Below, one piece after another: positions 1 through 8,455 of a stretch of 64,000 nucleotides of DNA. Position numbers and translations under genes: made by a program. Position 1 is the stretch's first letter. Each line of letters starts with the position of its first letter. This DNA comes from Sphingobacteriaceae bacterium DW12 (GTDB lineage Bacteria; Bacteroidota; Bacteroidia; Sphingobacteriales; Sphingobacteriaceae). The notes beneath the pieces were generated by a model. It did no database searches and was not told where the DNA came from. It saw only the letters and a program-made list of their open reading frames with translations. The stretch is taken from assembly GCA_000783305.1 (NCBI GenBank), contig JROE01000002.1, forward strand, positions 744,001 to 808,000, in the 5' to 3' direction.

Positions 1-391
1 TAAGCGCTATACTTAACGGTTTGATTCCCGCAAGCGCAGCTGCAAAGTATGTATTTGTCCTAAATTTGGTATAGAAATAGGAAATCAGGACAATCAATAT
101 AAACGAAGGGAGACATAGTGACAGCGTAGCCACCACCGAACCTAAGACAGCCACGGAGGACGAATAACCAGCATGCACTAGCGCAGTGTAACCCGCATAA
201 GTAGCCGTATTAATGCCAATGGGGCCAGGTGTCATCTGCGAAATAGCGATAAGGTCCGTAAATTCCTGAGCCGTCATCCATCCATTCTGTACCACCACCT
301 CGTCCTGAATCAACGATAACATAGCATATCCACCACCAAAACCCAGTGTTCCAATCTTAATAAATACCCAAAATAACTTCAAAAATATCAT
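1..391 (-). CDS. Chromate transporter, half-size (partial, runs off the window)
   Basis: This is the N-terminal part (about 130 residues) of a ChrA/CHR-family inner-membrane transporter; the gene continues beyond base 1. The ATG is at 391-389, three bases after the stop of the upstream partner, so the two are surely co-transcribed and probably translationally coupled. The reading contains the CHR signature IKIGTLGFGGGYAM close to the start and an MTPGPIGINTATYAGY segment, both typical of CHR domains, followed by hydrophobic membrane segments. In short-chain CHR systems two single-domain proteins work together, which matches this arrangement. CHR proteins are linked to chromate or sulfate movement, but the substrate here is not shown by the sequence. 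Confidence 0.85.
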   Translation of the reverse strand, partial: MIFLKLFWVFIKIGTLGFGGGYAMLSLIQDEVVVQNGWMTAQEFTDLIAISQMTPGPIGINTATYAGYTALVHAGYSSSVAVLGSVVATLSLCLPSFILIVLISYFYTKFRTNTYFAAALAGIKPLSIAL

Positions 392-394
392 ATC

Positions 395-940
395 TTAATC
401 CAATCGTTGCACCATCAATTTTTTCACAGCATAATAAAGTACTCCTCCTATGCAACCGCCCAATACAATATATACCGGCGAGACATTACACCACCACATC
501 AGCACCAATGCACCCACAGGTATCATCGCCGTCTTATAGGTCAGTTTATTAGCTTTTATAGCCGTATAGCAAGGGGCCACAATCAGCGCAATCACAGTAG
601 GGCGTAGTGCCTTAAAAGCCTTCGCCACCCACACATTCTCTTGAAAACGATTGAAAAAAGAAGCTATTAACACAATAATCATGAACGGTGCAACAATTGT
701 CCCCAATGCAGCGACTATCCCACCCTTTAATCCGTAGATTTTGTATCCCACAAGCGCTGCAATATTCGTCGCAAATACGCCTGGGAGCGATTCGGTAATA
801 GCCAGCAGTTCGTAAAATTCGTCCTGGCTGAGCCAGCCTCGAGAAATAATCTCCTGTTCAATAAGGGGGATAACAGCATAACCACCGCCAATAGTAAATA
901 CACCTATCTTTGTAAAAAGATAAAATAATTTAAAAAACAT
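395..940 (-). CDS. Chromate transporter, half-size (first of pair)
   Basis: A 181-residue integral membrane protein of the CHR (chromate ion transporter) family. One CHR domain is present: the signature TKIGVFTIGGGYAVIPL lies at about residues 11-27 and ESLPGVFATNIAALVGYKIYG in the first third, followed by several hydrophobic helices. The length of about 180 residues is that of the short, single-domain CHR class and half that of classical ChrA. The downstream gene encodes a second CHR domain three bases away, so the pair likely forms a heterodimer in the inner membrane. Export of chromate is the family activity; the real substrate could be another oxyanion. No metal-responsive regulator gene is next to it. 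Confidence 0.87.
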   Translation of the reverse strand: MFFKLFYLFTKIGVFTIGGGYAVIPLIEQEIISRGWLSQDEFYELLAITESLPGVFATNIAALVGYKIYGLKGGIVAALGTIVAPFMIIVLIASFFNRFQENVWVAKAFKALRPTVIALIVAPCYTAIKANKLTYKTAMIPVGALVLMWWCNVSPVYIVLGGCIGGVLYYAVKKLMVQRLD

Positions 941-1052
941 ATCAAATCATTAAATGCTTTTGGACAAAAAGCAGTAAAGAACCTAAGCCTTAAATATACC
1001 AAAAATATGCCTTCAAATCTAAGATAAAAGCAAATTTAACACCCCTATTTCA

Positions 1053-1631
1053 TCAATCCTTAGACTGTCTTTTCTCCAGATTATCTATCTTAACCGCCAG
1101 TCTCTTCAATAGATCGATTTGCATTTCCTGCGATTCGTACAATTCTTTGATCTGCTCCTCCAATAAAATATCCAGTTTCTGGTGTAAGCTTCTAATTTCC
1201 AATTCCGCTTTCAGATTCACCAAGTAATCATTCTCCCCCCTTTTACGATCCTTTTCCTCTTGTCGATTCTGGCTCATCATAATAATAGGTGCTTGAAACG
1301 CAGCGATACAAGAAAGCACAAGATTCATCAGTATAAAAGGAAACGGATCAAATTGATCGCCCTTTGGCGTCAACACATTAAAAGCAATCCAGGCCAACAA
1401 TATAACACTGAAGAGGATGATGAACTTCCAGCTCCCTCCAAATCGGGCCACTTTGTCCGATATCCGTTGACCCCGACTCAGCATCTCCTTTGGCGGATTG
1501 AGCAGATTATTCACGATCAGGGCCTCTTCCGCTATCGCTTTTTTCACAATATCGTGTAGTTTACGAATATGTGCATTGCTTTGCTCTAGCATCGCAATAT
1601 GTTCATCTTGGACAGGTATTTTCTTTTTCAT
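1053..1631 (-). CDS. DUF1003 family membrane protein
   Basis: A 192-residue protein of the DUF1003 family. After a charged N-terminal region it has two predicted membrane segments at about residues 70-90 (FIILFSVILLAWIAFNVL) and 97-120, with the family pattern FDPFPFILMNLVLSCIAAFQAPIIMMSQNRQ between and after them. The C-terminal 60 residues are highly charged and likely a coiled coil in the cytoplasm. The family is widespread and has no firmly established function. It stands alone: about 110 bases separate it from the chromate transporter genes and there is no clear operon partner. The ATG at 1631 is the only reasonable start. Confidence 0.85.
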   Translation of the reverse strand: MKKKIPVQDEHIAMLEQSNAHIRKLHDIVKKAIAEEALIVNNLLNPPKEMLSRGQRISDKVARFGGSWKFIILFSVILLAWIAFNVLTPKGDQFDPFPFILMNLVLSCIAAFQAPIIMMSQNRQEEKDRKRGENDYLVNLKAELEIRSLHQKLDILLEEQIKELYESQEMQIDLLKRLAVKIDNLEKRQSKD

Positions 1632-1820
1632 AAGAGATAGGGTTTATTAACTACACAAGACATTATACACATCCCAATGTAAGCAAAATTCATTCCCGTT
1701 CAAAGTGACAAATAGGGCGATAGCTTACAGCGCGTCCGCGACTATATATAGACAAACCCCTTGTCATCTTCCATGCGTCCAACATATCCATCCCACCCAA
1801 AGAACAATCAACAACAAAAA

Positions 1821-1848
1821 AATAGCGAGACCGAATAATCTCGCTATT
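1821..1848 (-). terminator. Rho-independent terminator after the ferritin-like genes
   Basis: A perfect 10-base-pair stem (AATAGCGAGA at 1821-1830, TCTCGCTATT at 1839-1848) with an 8-base loop. Read on the minus strand it is followed by a run of seven T. It lies about 115 bases past the stop of the 276-residue ferritin-like gene. The rest of the 330-base gap 1632-1961 holds nothing that I can recognise. Confidence 0.8.
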
Positions 1849-1961
1849 AAAACCGTGTTAACTCATACAGTAAGCCCATTTGGGATGCACTTACTATATA
1901 CTATATTAGAATATTCCTATACCAAAAGGTTTAATAAAAAATAGTTAGTCCACATCCGTTA

Positions 1962-2792
1962 TTACGATTTGATGAATAACTTGGCAATATCCAATACCGC
2001 TGTCGCTGTAAGAGGTTCATCAAAAGATTGTGTTGCTGCATTCGCAGATATTTTTCCCCCTATACCATTGAGCATCGTAATATCTACCGTCGCTTGCATT
2101 TTATTATCCTCACCTGCATATACCGGATCTACTACCGCTCCTATTCCACTGTCGTTGGCTCCCGTAATCCACGGTTTCTGATTAGCAGCACCTCCACCCC
2201 TAGCCCTTCTCATCTGCCGAATATGGGAAGCGTGCCTAGCCTCCACCGAATGGATCTGCAATGCCGCTGTCAAGACCACCTTATTCCCTTTCAATATGGC
2301 AGCCTGCCCTTTATAGGCCCTCACCCCTGTATCTTCAAAAGCCTGTGCTAAAGCCAGGAAGGTATCATAGTCACTGAATACATTGCCAAATGTACCCCCT
2401 GCCGTGAAATCAAACGTAGGTTTGGATACAGCCTTATCTCCCAATACCTGCTTCAAAAATTTGACATGCGCCACCTCGTGATCTCGAATCGTTGTGATAG
2501 CACCCATCGGCTTGCCTGCAGGTACCAAGCCAGCGGCAGCTGCCCCCAAGGTATAGTATTCAGCCTCTAGGTATTCCAATGTCAAGGCATAGTTGAGCAC
2601 CCCATTGACATCTGTAGGAGTCTGCCCATACGCTTTCTTGAAAAGATCGCCCAATACAAATGGCATCGCCGCAATCGTGACTTTCTTTCCAAAAGATGCC
2701 ATATTCTTAATGGCCTCCCGGCGTGGACTTACGCGTTCGTTGAACTCTGGGTCAACCTGCGTGATTGTTTCGAAAATATTAAATAGATTCAT
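1962..2792 (-). CDS. Ferritin-like domain protein
   Basis: A 276-residue protein with a ferritin-type four-helix bundle (Ferritin_2, PF13668-like). The expected Glu/His ligand patterns occur in order: LEYLEAEYYTLG, RDHEVAHVKFL, FEDTGVRAYKG and HSVEARHASHIRQMR. An N-terminal SPRREAIKNM followed by a hydrophobic stretch (VTIAAMPFVLG) resembles a Tat-type signal with a long n-region, so export is likely. It starts 11 bases after the stop of a related ferritin-like gene, so both form one transcription unit ended by the hairpin at 1821-1848. Members are common in Bacteroidota and often called dessication-associated or ferritin-like; the biochemical role is not settled. Iron storage should not be assumed. 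Confidence 0.82.
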   Translation of the reverse strand: MNLFNIFETITQVDPEFNERVSPRREAIKNMASFGKKVTIAAMPFVLGDLFKKAYGQTPTDVNGVLNYALTLEYLEAEYYTLGAAAAGLVPAGKPMGAITTIRDHEVAHVKFLKQVLGDKAVSKPTFDFTAGGTFGNVFSDYDTFLALAQAFEDTGVRAYKGQAAILKGNKVVLTAALQIHSVEARHASHIRQMRRARGGGAANQKPWITGANDSGIGAVVDPVYAGEDNKMQATVDITMLNGIGGKISANAATQSFDEPLTATAVLDIAKLFIKS

Positions 2793-2803
2793 GGCTTTAG
2801 AGA

Positions 2804-3526
2804 TTAATAGGTAGGCAAATCTGTTACATTAATTTTGGACTTGATGAAAGGTGCTGCAGCCTGCAAGACCTGTGTAGGGCTTTTCGATACATCCAGGCCA
2901 TTACTATCCACGACTTCCTGATTGGCAAATGTGCCATTATCGATCAAATCACGGACCAGTGCCGCATGTCTGGCCTCTACCGAGACAATCTTGCCCGCCA
3001 ATAGCAGGTATGCAGGCTCCTTAATCAACCAACCGGCACCGTTATAGGCCGATACTCCCAAATCCTCGAAAGCCTTTGCCGTAGAGAGCACGCTATCCCG
3101 ATTTGAAAAATTAATTCCCGAAAAATTAAACTCCAGGTTGTTGATTGCCTTCGCACCTAGCGCCGCCTTAAAAAATTCACGGTGCGCTATTTCATGATCT
3201 CGAATATCTGTAAAGAGTGTTTTCTCCCAATCGGATATACCACCATAAGGAGTGTTGGCTACCTGTATATAGAATGCAGCCTCCAATTGTTCCAGAGCAT
3301 AGGCATAGTTGAGTATCGCAATATCGCCACTTCCGAAATAGAAGTCCTTTCCACCCATATCTATGGGATTGTCATCATCATCTTTGCAGCTGCTCATGCC
3401 GAGGATTGCTAGACTTGCTGCACTGGCGCCAGCAAACTTTAAGAAGTCACGTCTTCTCAACCGACCATCAGCCTGTACATCCTCCTGTACAGCTATATCC
3501 GGATTTTTAGGGGTTAGATTTTTCAT
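2804..3526 (-). CDS. Tat-exported ferritin-like lipoprotein
   Basis: A 240-residue protein related to its downstream neighbour. The N-terminus carries a twin-arginine signal (RRRDFLKFAGASAASLA at about residues 24-40) ending in a lipobox-like LGMSSC, so the mature protein is probably a Tat-exported lipoprotein. The ferritin-fold ligand patterns are ALEQLEAAFYIQV, RDHEIAHREFF, FEDLGVSAYNGA and VSVEARHAALVRDL. It is the first gene of a two-gene unit with the 276-residue paralogue. Tat use suits a protein folded, or loaded with metal, before export. The substrate or metal is not shown by the sequence. Confidence 0.83.
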   Translation of the reverse strand: MKNLTPKNPDIAVQEDVQADGRLRRRDFLKFAGASAASLAILGMSSCKDDDDNPIDMGGKDFYFGSGDIAILNYAYALEQLEAAFYIQVANTPYGGISDWEKTLFTDIRDHEIAHREFFKAALGAKAINNLEFNFSGINFSNRDSVLSTAKAFEDLGVSAYNGAGWLIKEPAYLLLAGKIVSVEARHAALVRDLIDNGTFANQEVVDSNGLDVSKSPTQVLQAAAPFIKSKINVTDLPTY

Positions 3527-3712
3527 AGCAAAAAGTATTTATCGTTTATAATTTAATTGCTGTTTTAAATCATATACGACAAAAATTTCTTACTGGATTT
3601 CACATTTTTATTTTTTTTTTCGAAACCTTCAAATCCATAAATAAAAAACAATGGAGCGCAGAAAATTTAATTGAAATCTTCCTACCATCAAGCTACGGTA
3701 TATAACAAAAAA

Positions 3713-3741
3713 AACACCCAGAGTGGGGAACTCTGAGTGTT
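3713..3741 (-). terminator. Rho-independent terminator at the end of PUL 1
   Basis: A stem with one mismatch pairs AACACcCAGAGT (3713-3724) with ACTCTGaGTGTT (3730-3741) across a 5-base loop. A long A run on the left becomes a T run on the minus strand, so it ends the transcript of the RbsD/FucU-like gene about 140 bases upstream. Nothing else is recognisable in the 354-base gap 3527-3880. Confidence 0.75.
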
Positions 3742-3880
3742 TTGTACTAACCAATTATTAACCTAAATTATGAAAATTACTGATATAACGCCATAAAGTA
3801 CCCCAATGTTATATCAAGTTTAAAAATTATCACTTTATCCATACAAATGTTACATAATAAGAGATAATACGTCTTTATGG

Positions 3881-4453
3881 CTACTTATTGAACCGCGAAC
3901 GCAGGGTCTCCTCTCGTTTGGCATCCCAATAACCACAGTCCAATTCCAGGAATATCGAGGTATACGGCAGTAGCGATTCTGTCTTCAGCACCACCACCTT
4001 GAAGAGCTGTGACGCCTCATCTATCTTCTTAAAGATCTCCCCATGCGGAATCTCCTGGACAGTCCGTTCGCCCCATAGGGCTTTGATATCTTTTCGGTAT
4101 GTCTCGATCCCGCCGACCAACTCTTCGTCCAGATAGTTGAACTCGGCATCCTGATAGATGATTGGTCGGATATGCGGTTGCCCCCGTAGCAGACTATCCA
4201 CCTCCCGTACCACATCGATCATCGGTGCCCCCGTATCGAGTACCGTAATATCTGGATTATTGGATGCTGGGTAGGCCTTATCCACGATCAGTATCCAATT
4301 GCGATGCCCCAGAAGCGGAAGCTCCGCTAGTATCTCCTCCTGCCAGCTTTCTTTATTAGCTTCCACCGGGCCTTGCCCAGTAGGTTGTGTACATGCTGCC
4401 AACATCCCGGTTAGCAGCAGTATGATATACCTTATCCTCTCTCTCATGACCAA
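3881..4453 (-). CDS. RbsD/FucU-like lipoprotein (putative exported sugar mutarotase)
   Basis: A 190-residue protein with a signal peptide ending in the lipobox LAAC (Cys about 21) and a body resembling the RbsD/FucU family of pyranase/mutarotase enzymes. The family's N-terminal GH...D pattern appears as LGHRNWILIVDKAYPAS (His50, Asp58), and the C-terminal TGE-x-x-PY pattern as KTESLLPYTSIFLELDCGY (Thr158, Glu159, Pro163, Tyr164). Known RbsD and FucU proteins are cytoplasmic decamers that interconvert sugar anomers; the lipoprotein signal here would place it outside the cytoplasm. Its ATG overlaps the end of the GH116 gene by 10 bases, so the two are translationally coupled. The fold assignment is fairly firm; the activity is inferred. 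Confidence 0.7.
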   Translation of the reverse strand: MVMRERIRYIILLLTGMLAACTQPTGQGPVEANKESWQEEILAELPLLGHRNWILIVDKAYPASNNPDITVLDTGAPMIDVVREVDSLLRGQPHIRPIIYQDAEFNYLDEELVGGIETYRKDIKALWGERTVQEIPHGEIFKKIDEASQLFKVVVLKTESLLPYTSIFLELDCGYWDAKREETLRSRFNK

Positions 4454-7155
4454 GAAATCTTTAGCGTATCCCCTTTTTTCATGTTCAGATCCGGCTCAAA
4501 AGAGACCGATACCTTTCCATCGATGTCTACTACCCCTGCTATCCCCACTGCACGACCGTTCAACTCGGCCTTCACCTGTCCGTCCTTCACCGTGTTACCC
4601 TCGGCCTTTCCAACGGCAAACTCCCGTAATTGCAGACGACCATATACCACAGACAGTTTGCTTTCCTGGGCCTTGCCTTTCTGTACCTGCTCATAGCTAC
4701 CCCAAGCCCCTGCCGTAGTATACGGGGCCTTGAAACGCGCTGGACTTAGTTTCGGCGAGAAAGCCAGGTACTTATTCGGGCCATGATGCTCATAGCCACA
4801 GGCATTCACAAAGGTGCCGTAGCTCGCCATGGCTCGAGCGTAATGATCGCTGCATTCAATCTCATTAAAAGGGTTGCGCTTCGCAGCATGGTACCGGTCG
4901 TGGATTACACGGGTCAGCGCCAAGCTTTCATCGATCATCCCTTCAGCCATCATATGTGCCGCAACCTGATGCTCAAATCCGCTCATACACTCATGGAAGT
5001 AACCCAATTGCCAAGTCTCGTTATCCCCATATGCCTTTGCCTCATTCTTGGGGTTTGTATTCATCACCATCCCCCCTTCACCAGCTAATGCATAGGGACG
5101 CCCATTGAGATGGGTCTTGATATACGGACCTACATCCATCGTAAAGTTGTATTTCCACAGCGCCCTAAGCGCCGCCAATGTCTGCGCACGATCGTTGACA
5201 CGGGGCATCCCCACTTGGAATGTCCAGGCCTGCCCGTACACTTGGTCGATATGGCAAGTATTGTAGGAGCCCAGTTTTTGACGTCCGGACTCTTTGTTGG
5301 GCCGATGGATATAGTATTCACCATTGAACAGCTCCTTGTCCATGTTCATCTTTCCTTTCTGGACATAGCCCGTACATAGCTTCTGGAAGGCCTTATCGCC
5401 TACCTCAGCTGCCATTGCTCCTCCGGCCTGCACCGCTGCTAGGCACAGTCCTACGACCCACGCTATCTCTCCCTCCCATACCGCATCCAGCGTATTTTCC
5501 ATCGGCGTGTCCGTCATGCCATCCCCATTTTTGTCCTGGTCGATGACAAACTGTATCGCTTTTTTAAGGTTAATCCAGTTCTTTTTCAGGAATGTTCCGT
5601 CCGTAGACATTTGATGATCCCGGTAAAATCGAAGGATTACTCCCGCCTGACCATCTATCGCCGGGCGTCCTTCGTATTCCGCCCGGAAGATAATCGCTCC
5701 CGTATCCGGTTTAAAGGCGATGTCCAAGTCGGTCACCTCCCGTAGGTTGCGTTCCAGCTCCGGAAAGATACGGCCCATGGCCTGCCCATACTGCCATACG
5801 TGCGTACAGGTACCCGCGCATGCCCCTATACCTTCCCACCCCCAGAAGCGTCCCGTCGCAAATCGATAGGTATTGGCCGTGGCCAGCGTCCCGATGTTCA
5901 CGAAGGTACGGTCCAGGAACCAATATGGCAGCGTCGAGTCATTCCATGTTCTGGCCCATTGGAGGGTCCCGCTATCCAGGTAGTCCTTCTTCTGGTTGTA
6001 ATAGGCCAATACCTCATGGGCATTCGCAAATTTGGTCCCGTACCAATAGCCGTTCTGGGCATCTTTGAGGTGCTCCCGGAGTTTGGGATGTGGATTATTG
6101 AAGTGCCAGCCAATCGCATAGGATACCTGGGTCTGCCCACTTGCAGGTATCGTCCTTTTGACACTGAGGCTACCTACCTGTAGCTCGCCAAAGCCGATCT
6201 CGCTACCAGATACGCCCTTCATCAGGTCTACGGGGTTTATGGGCCACCTTTTGACCTGTGCCACAGCCACCGCCGCAGCATCCTGACAGGATATAGCCAT
6301 AGAACCATGGTCACTGGCCTTGAGATCTTGATCGGGAACCTGTCCACACTCAAAAAAGATGGCCTTTGCACCGACAAGGTCCTTGCTGCTGGCCACTTTA
6401 CGCACCGCACCGAAGTCCTTCCTGTTTTTGTGCACACCATTCTCCATCCAGCCACTGACCAATACCTCCTGCGGTTTGCTGGTCTTGTTGACGATTTCCA
6501 AGTGCAGGCTGGTCATGGGCAGCGAAGAGCTCTCCGCATCCAACGGGATGAATGGGGAGTAAGCTGTCAATATCACTTCCAAGGGATAGTCGGCACTGCT
6601 GTAGGTGACCTTACAAGTCGGGTATGACGGTTCGAATACAATCTCGTCCCAATGATTTTCACGGAGTTCTTTTACCCACGGTGTCCCCTGATGGGACACC
6701 GACACGGCAAATCCCTGCTCCAGCACCCGTAGATTGTCCGCTATCGCCGGCTCGATATAGGCCGCACCGTCCCTTACCCGGATACGTACCTGTTCTTTAC
6801 CATTATTCCATTGCACGACTTTAGGTTCCACGCCTTCCATGACACCATCATAAGAGTTGTTATAGACCTGCCATAGCCATAGCCGTCCATCTCCACCGAT
6901 ATAGACCGTCCCAGCATGCAGCCCACCCACAGGCATTCCGATATACCGCAGCTCGTTCTTGCTCTTACGGTACTGGATCTTATCACCTCGCTCGTAAAGC
7001 GAAGCCAGCCATTTGGCATCGATGGCCTTATCCGCGGGAATATTGTGCAAAGGTTGCTCCCAAGCAAAGATACTCCGGGACCATGCCGGGAATTGGGTAG
7101 CCAATACCCCTAGACTTATCAAACTCGAATTCTTTAAAAAATTTCTTCTGTTCAT
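4444..7155 (-). CDS. Exported GH116 family glycosidase
   Basis: About 903 residues, similar to GH116 enzymes (GBA2-type beta-glucosidase/glucosylceramidase) with an N-terminal beta domain (about 60-400) and a C-terminal (alpha/alpha)6 barrel. GRFWGWEGIGACAG aligns by eye with the nucleophile segment of GBA2 (Glu441 here) and ENTLDAVWEGEIAW with the acid/base segment (Asp557). I chose the ATG at 7155 because it gives MNRRNFLKNSS, a twin-arginine signal at the very N-terminus; a longer reading begins at 7179. GH116 members cleave beta-glucosides, beta-xylosides or glucosylceramide, and the substrate here is open. It follows the SusD and DUF1735 lipoprotein genes and is markedly GC-rich: 35 of 60 bases in 5461-5520. 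Confidence 0.82.
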   Translation of the reverse strand: MNRRNFLKNSSLISLGVLATQFPAWSRSIFAWEQPLHNIPADKAIDAKWLASLYERGDKIQYRKSKNELRYIGMPVGGLHAGTVYIGGDGRLWLWQVYNNSYDGVMEGVEPKVVQWNNGKEQVRIRVRDGAAYIEPAIADNLRVLEQGFAVSVSHQGTPWVKELRENHWDEIVFEPSYPTCKVTYSSADYPLEVILTAYSPFIPLDAESSSLPMTSLHLEIVNKTSKPQEVLVSGWMENGVHKNRKDFGAVRKVASSKDLVGAKAIFFECGQVPDQDLKASDHGSMAISCQDAAAVAVAQVKRWPINPVDLMKGVSGSEIGFGELQVGSLSVKRTIPASGQTQVSYAIGWHFNNPHPKLREHLKDAQNGYWYGTKFANAHEVLAYYNQKKDYLDSGTLQWARTWNDSTLPYWFLDRTFVNIGTLATANTYRFATGRFWGWEGIGACAGTCTHVWQYGQAMGRIFPELERNLREVTDLDIAFKPDTGAIIFRAEYEGRPAIDGQAGVILRFYRDHQMSTDGTFLKKNWINLKKAIQFVIDQDKNGDGMTDTPMENTLDAVWEGEIAWVVGLCLAAVQAGGAMAAEVGDKAFQKLCTGYVQKGKMNMDKELFNGEYYIHRPNKESGRQKLGSYNTCHIDQVYGQAWTFQVGMPRVNDRAQTLAALRALWKYNFTMDVGPYIKTHLNGRPYALAGEGGMVMNTNPKNEAKAYGDNETWQLGYFHECMSGFEHQVAAHMMAEGMIDESLALTRVIHDRYHAAKRNPFNEIECSDHYARAMASYGTFVNACGYEHHGPNKYLAFSPKLSPARFKAPYTTAGAWGSYEQVQKGKAQESKLSVVYGRLQLREFAVGKAEGNTVKDGQVKAELNGRAVGIAGVVDIDGKVSVSFEPDLNMKKGDTLKISWS

Positions 7156-7233
7156 CGTTAACAGGTTATAATTTAACAATTAATAGGTTACAATTCGCCC
7201 TTACTGAAATAAATAACTTAATCTTTCGATTAT

Positions 7234-8403
7234 TTATTCTCCATCTATAGGTAACCAATAGGCATATCCTGATTGTCTGACATGTTCCCAATTATGAGGA
7301 CCAAATTGTGTATTAGCATCTCGAATATTCAGATTATCATCCACGAAGGTCAATACGTCTGTATAATCTGAGCCAATGACATTTTTATAATGAAGCGTCA
7401 ATGTCTTAGTCTTGGGGTCATAGCTATTATCGAAACTACTGTTTTGTATCGTGGAATATCTAAAAGTGGCCATCGGAAATTTAGGGTCTTCCGCCGGGAT
7501 AGGTTCCATGGTATAGGTACCATATACAACGTTGTTCAAATACAGCCTATTGTACATCCACCCTAAACCATGCATACCGAATACTTCAAAACTCCAAACT
7601 CCCGTACCCCATATCATAAATTGGCCTTCATCTTTAGGGTCATTACTCAAACGTGTAATGTATTTATAATTGTAGTGTACCCCATTAACGTTATTTTCCC
7701 CAGCATTACCTTGCAGCCGCGCTGAATGATAGCGTCCTTCAGGTAGCTTAGGAATGGGAAAGCCAGACCAGTTCACAATCCTATCGGTATCAACAATCAG
7801 ATGTGCCACCATAAAATTAGTATACTGACTACTGAGTGTAGTCGAACTCGCTTCAACGATATGCAATGGAAATGCAAATTTCTCATAAATAGCGATATCA
7901 TCTCGTTTAATAGGAAGCGAGAAGATTAGCGCACTAGAGGATGTTCCCTTCTTTATAACTACTGTGAACGTCTTGTTAACGGCATTATACGGCACATTCA
8001 CATTGTAAAGGTCGTCGTCCGGTATATAATAGTCCATATTATTCTCTACGTTGTAATCCTTTAGGAGCTCTTCGTCAAAAGCCAGTTGCACGGTAATATC
8101 TTCATCGGCTGCTAATGAGCCACCGATTCCAACCCTAAATTTAACATCAAATAGACCATCATCCAGATCTTCTATCAATTCTACGTCATACTCCTCGTTC
8201 AGGATTTTCAGTGTATCGTTAAACGTGTAAGCTTGCAAGGAAGTGATTGTTCTTTCGGTTGCTGAGGTAGATTCTCCACTTATGATATAGAGTTCCTTCT
8301 TGAAAAACTCCTTATTTTCATAATCCAATTTGCCGCATGACACTCCGCATGCTAAGATCAAAATAATTAAAACGAAATACCGTATTTTAATATTTGCTTT
8401 CAT
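7234..8403 (-). CDS. DUF1735 domain lipoprotein (surface glycan-binding type)
   Basis: A roughly 389-residue lipoprotein in the position normally taken by a surface glycan-binding protein, just after SusD. The signal peptide (MKANIKIRYFVLIILILAC) ends at a lipobox Cys at about 19 or 23. Residues of about 35-190 look like a DUF1735 (BT_3987-type N-terminal) domain, with the usual LxIxxGxSTS-like opening and PYNAVNKTFTVVIKKG. The C-terminal half, with GRYHSARLQGN and MHGLGWMYNRLYLNN, resembles the DUF4361-type second domain. I chose the ATG at 8403; the longer reading would begin with TTG at 8418. The protein probably holds oligosaccharides at the cell surface for the SusC/SusD pair; the ligand is unknown. 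Confidence 0.75.
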   Translation of the reverse strand: MKANIKIRYFVLIILILACGVSCGKLDYENKEFFKKELYIISGESTSATERTITSLQAYTFNDTLKILNEEYDVELIEDLDDGLFDVKFRVGIGGSLAADEDITVQLAFDEELLKDYNVENNMDYYIPDDDLYNVNVPYNAVNKTFTVVIKKGTSSSALIFSLPIKRDDIAIYEKFAFPLHIVEASSTTLSSQYTNFMVAHLIVDTDRIVNWSGFPIPKLPEGRYHSARLQGNAGENNVNGVHYNYKYITRLSNDPKDEGQFMIWGTGVWSFEVFGMHGLGWMYNRLYLNNVVYGTYTMEPIPAEDPKFPMATFRYSTIQNSSFDNSYDPKTKTLTLHYKNVIGSDYTDVLTFVDDNLNIRDANTQFGPHNWEHVRQSGYAYWLPIDGE

Positions 8404-8455
8404 CTGTTTTCTATTCAAGTATAAAAACTTATTTTTCTATTTAACAATGATTCCG

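Noticed and set aside
3741..3775. AACCAATTATTAACCTAAATT followed by ATGAAAATT on the plus strand, resembling the leader often seen before susC genes
   Set aside because: The frame ends after eight codons and nothing SusC-like follows. It may be a relic, but the evidence is too thin.
5800..6183. Long antisense reading frames inside the GH116 gene (also within the GC-rich PUL 3 genes)
   Set aside because: They lie opposite well-supported coding regions, have low-complexity Pro/Arg-rich content, and arise from high GC at third positions.
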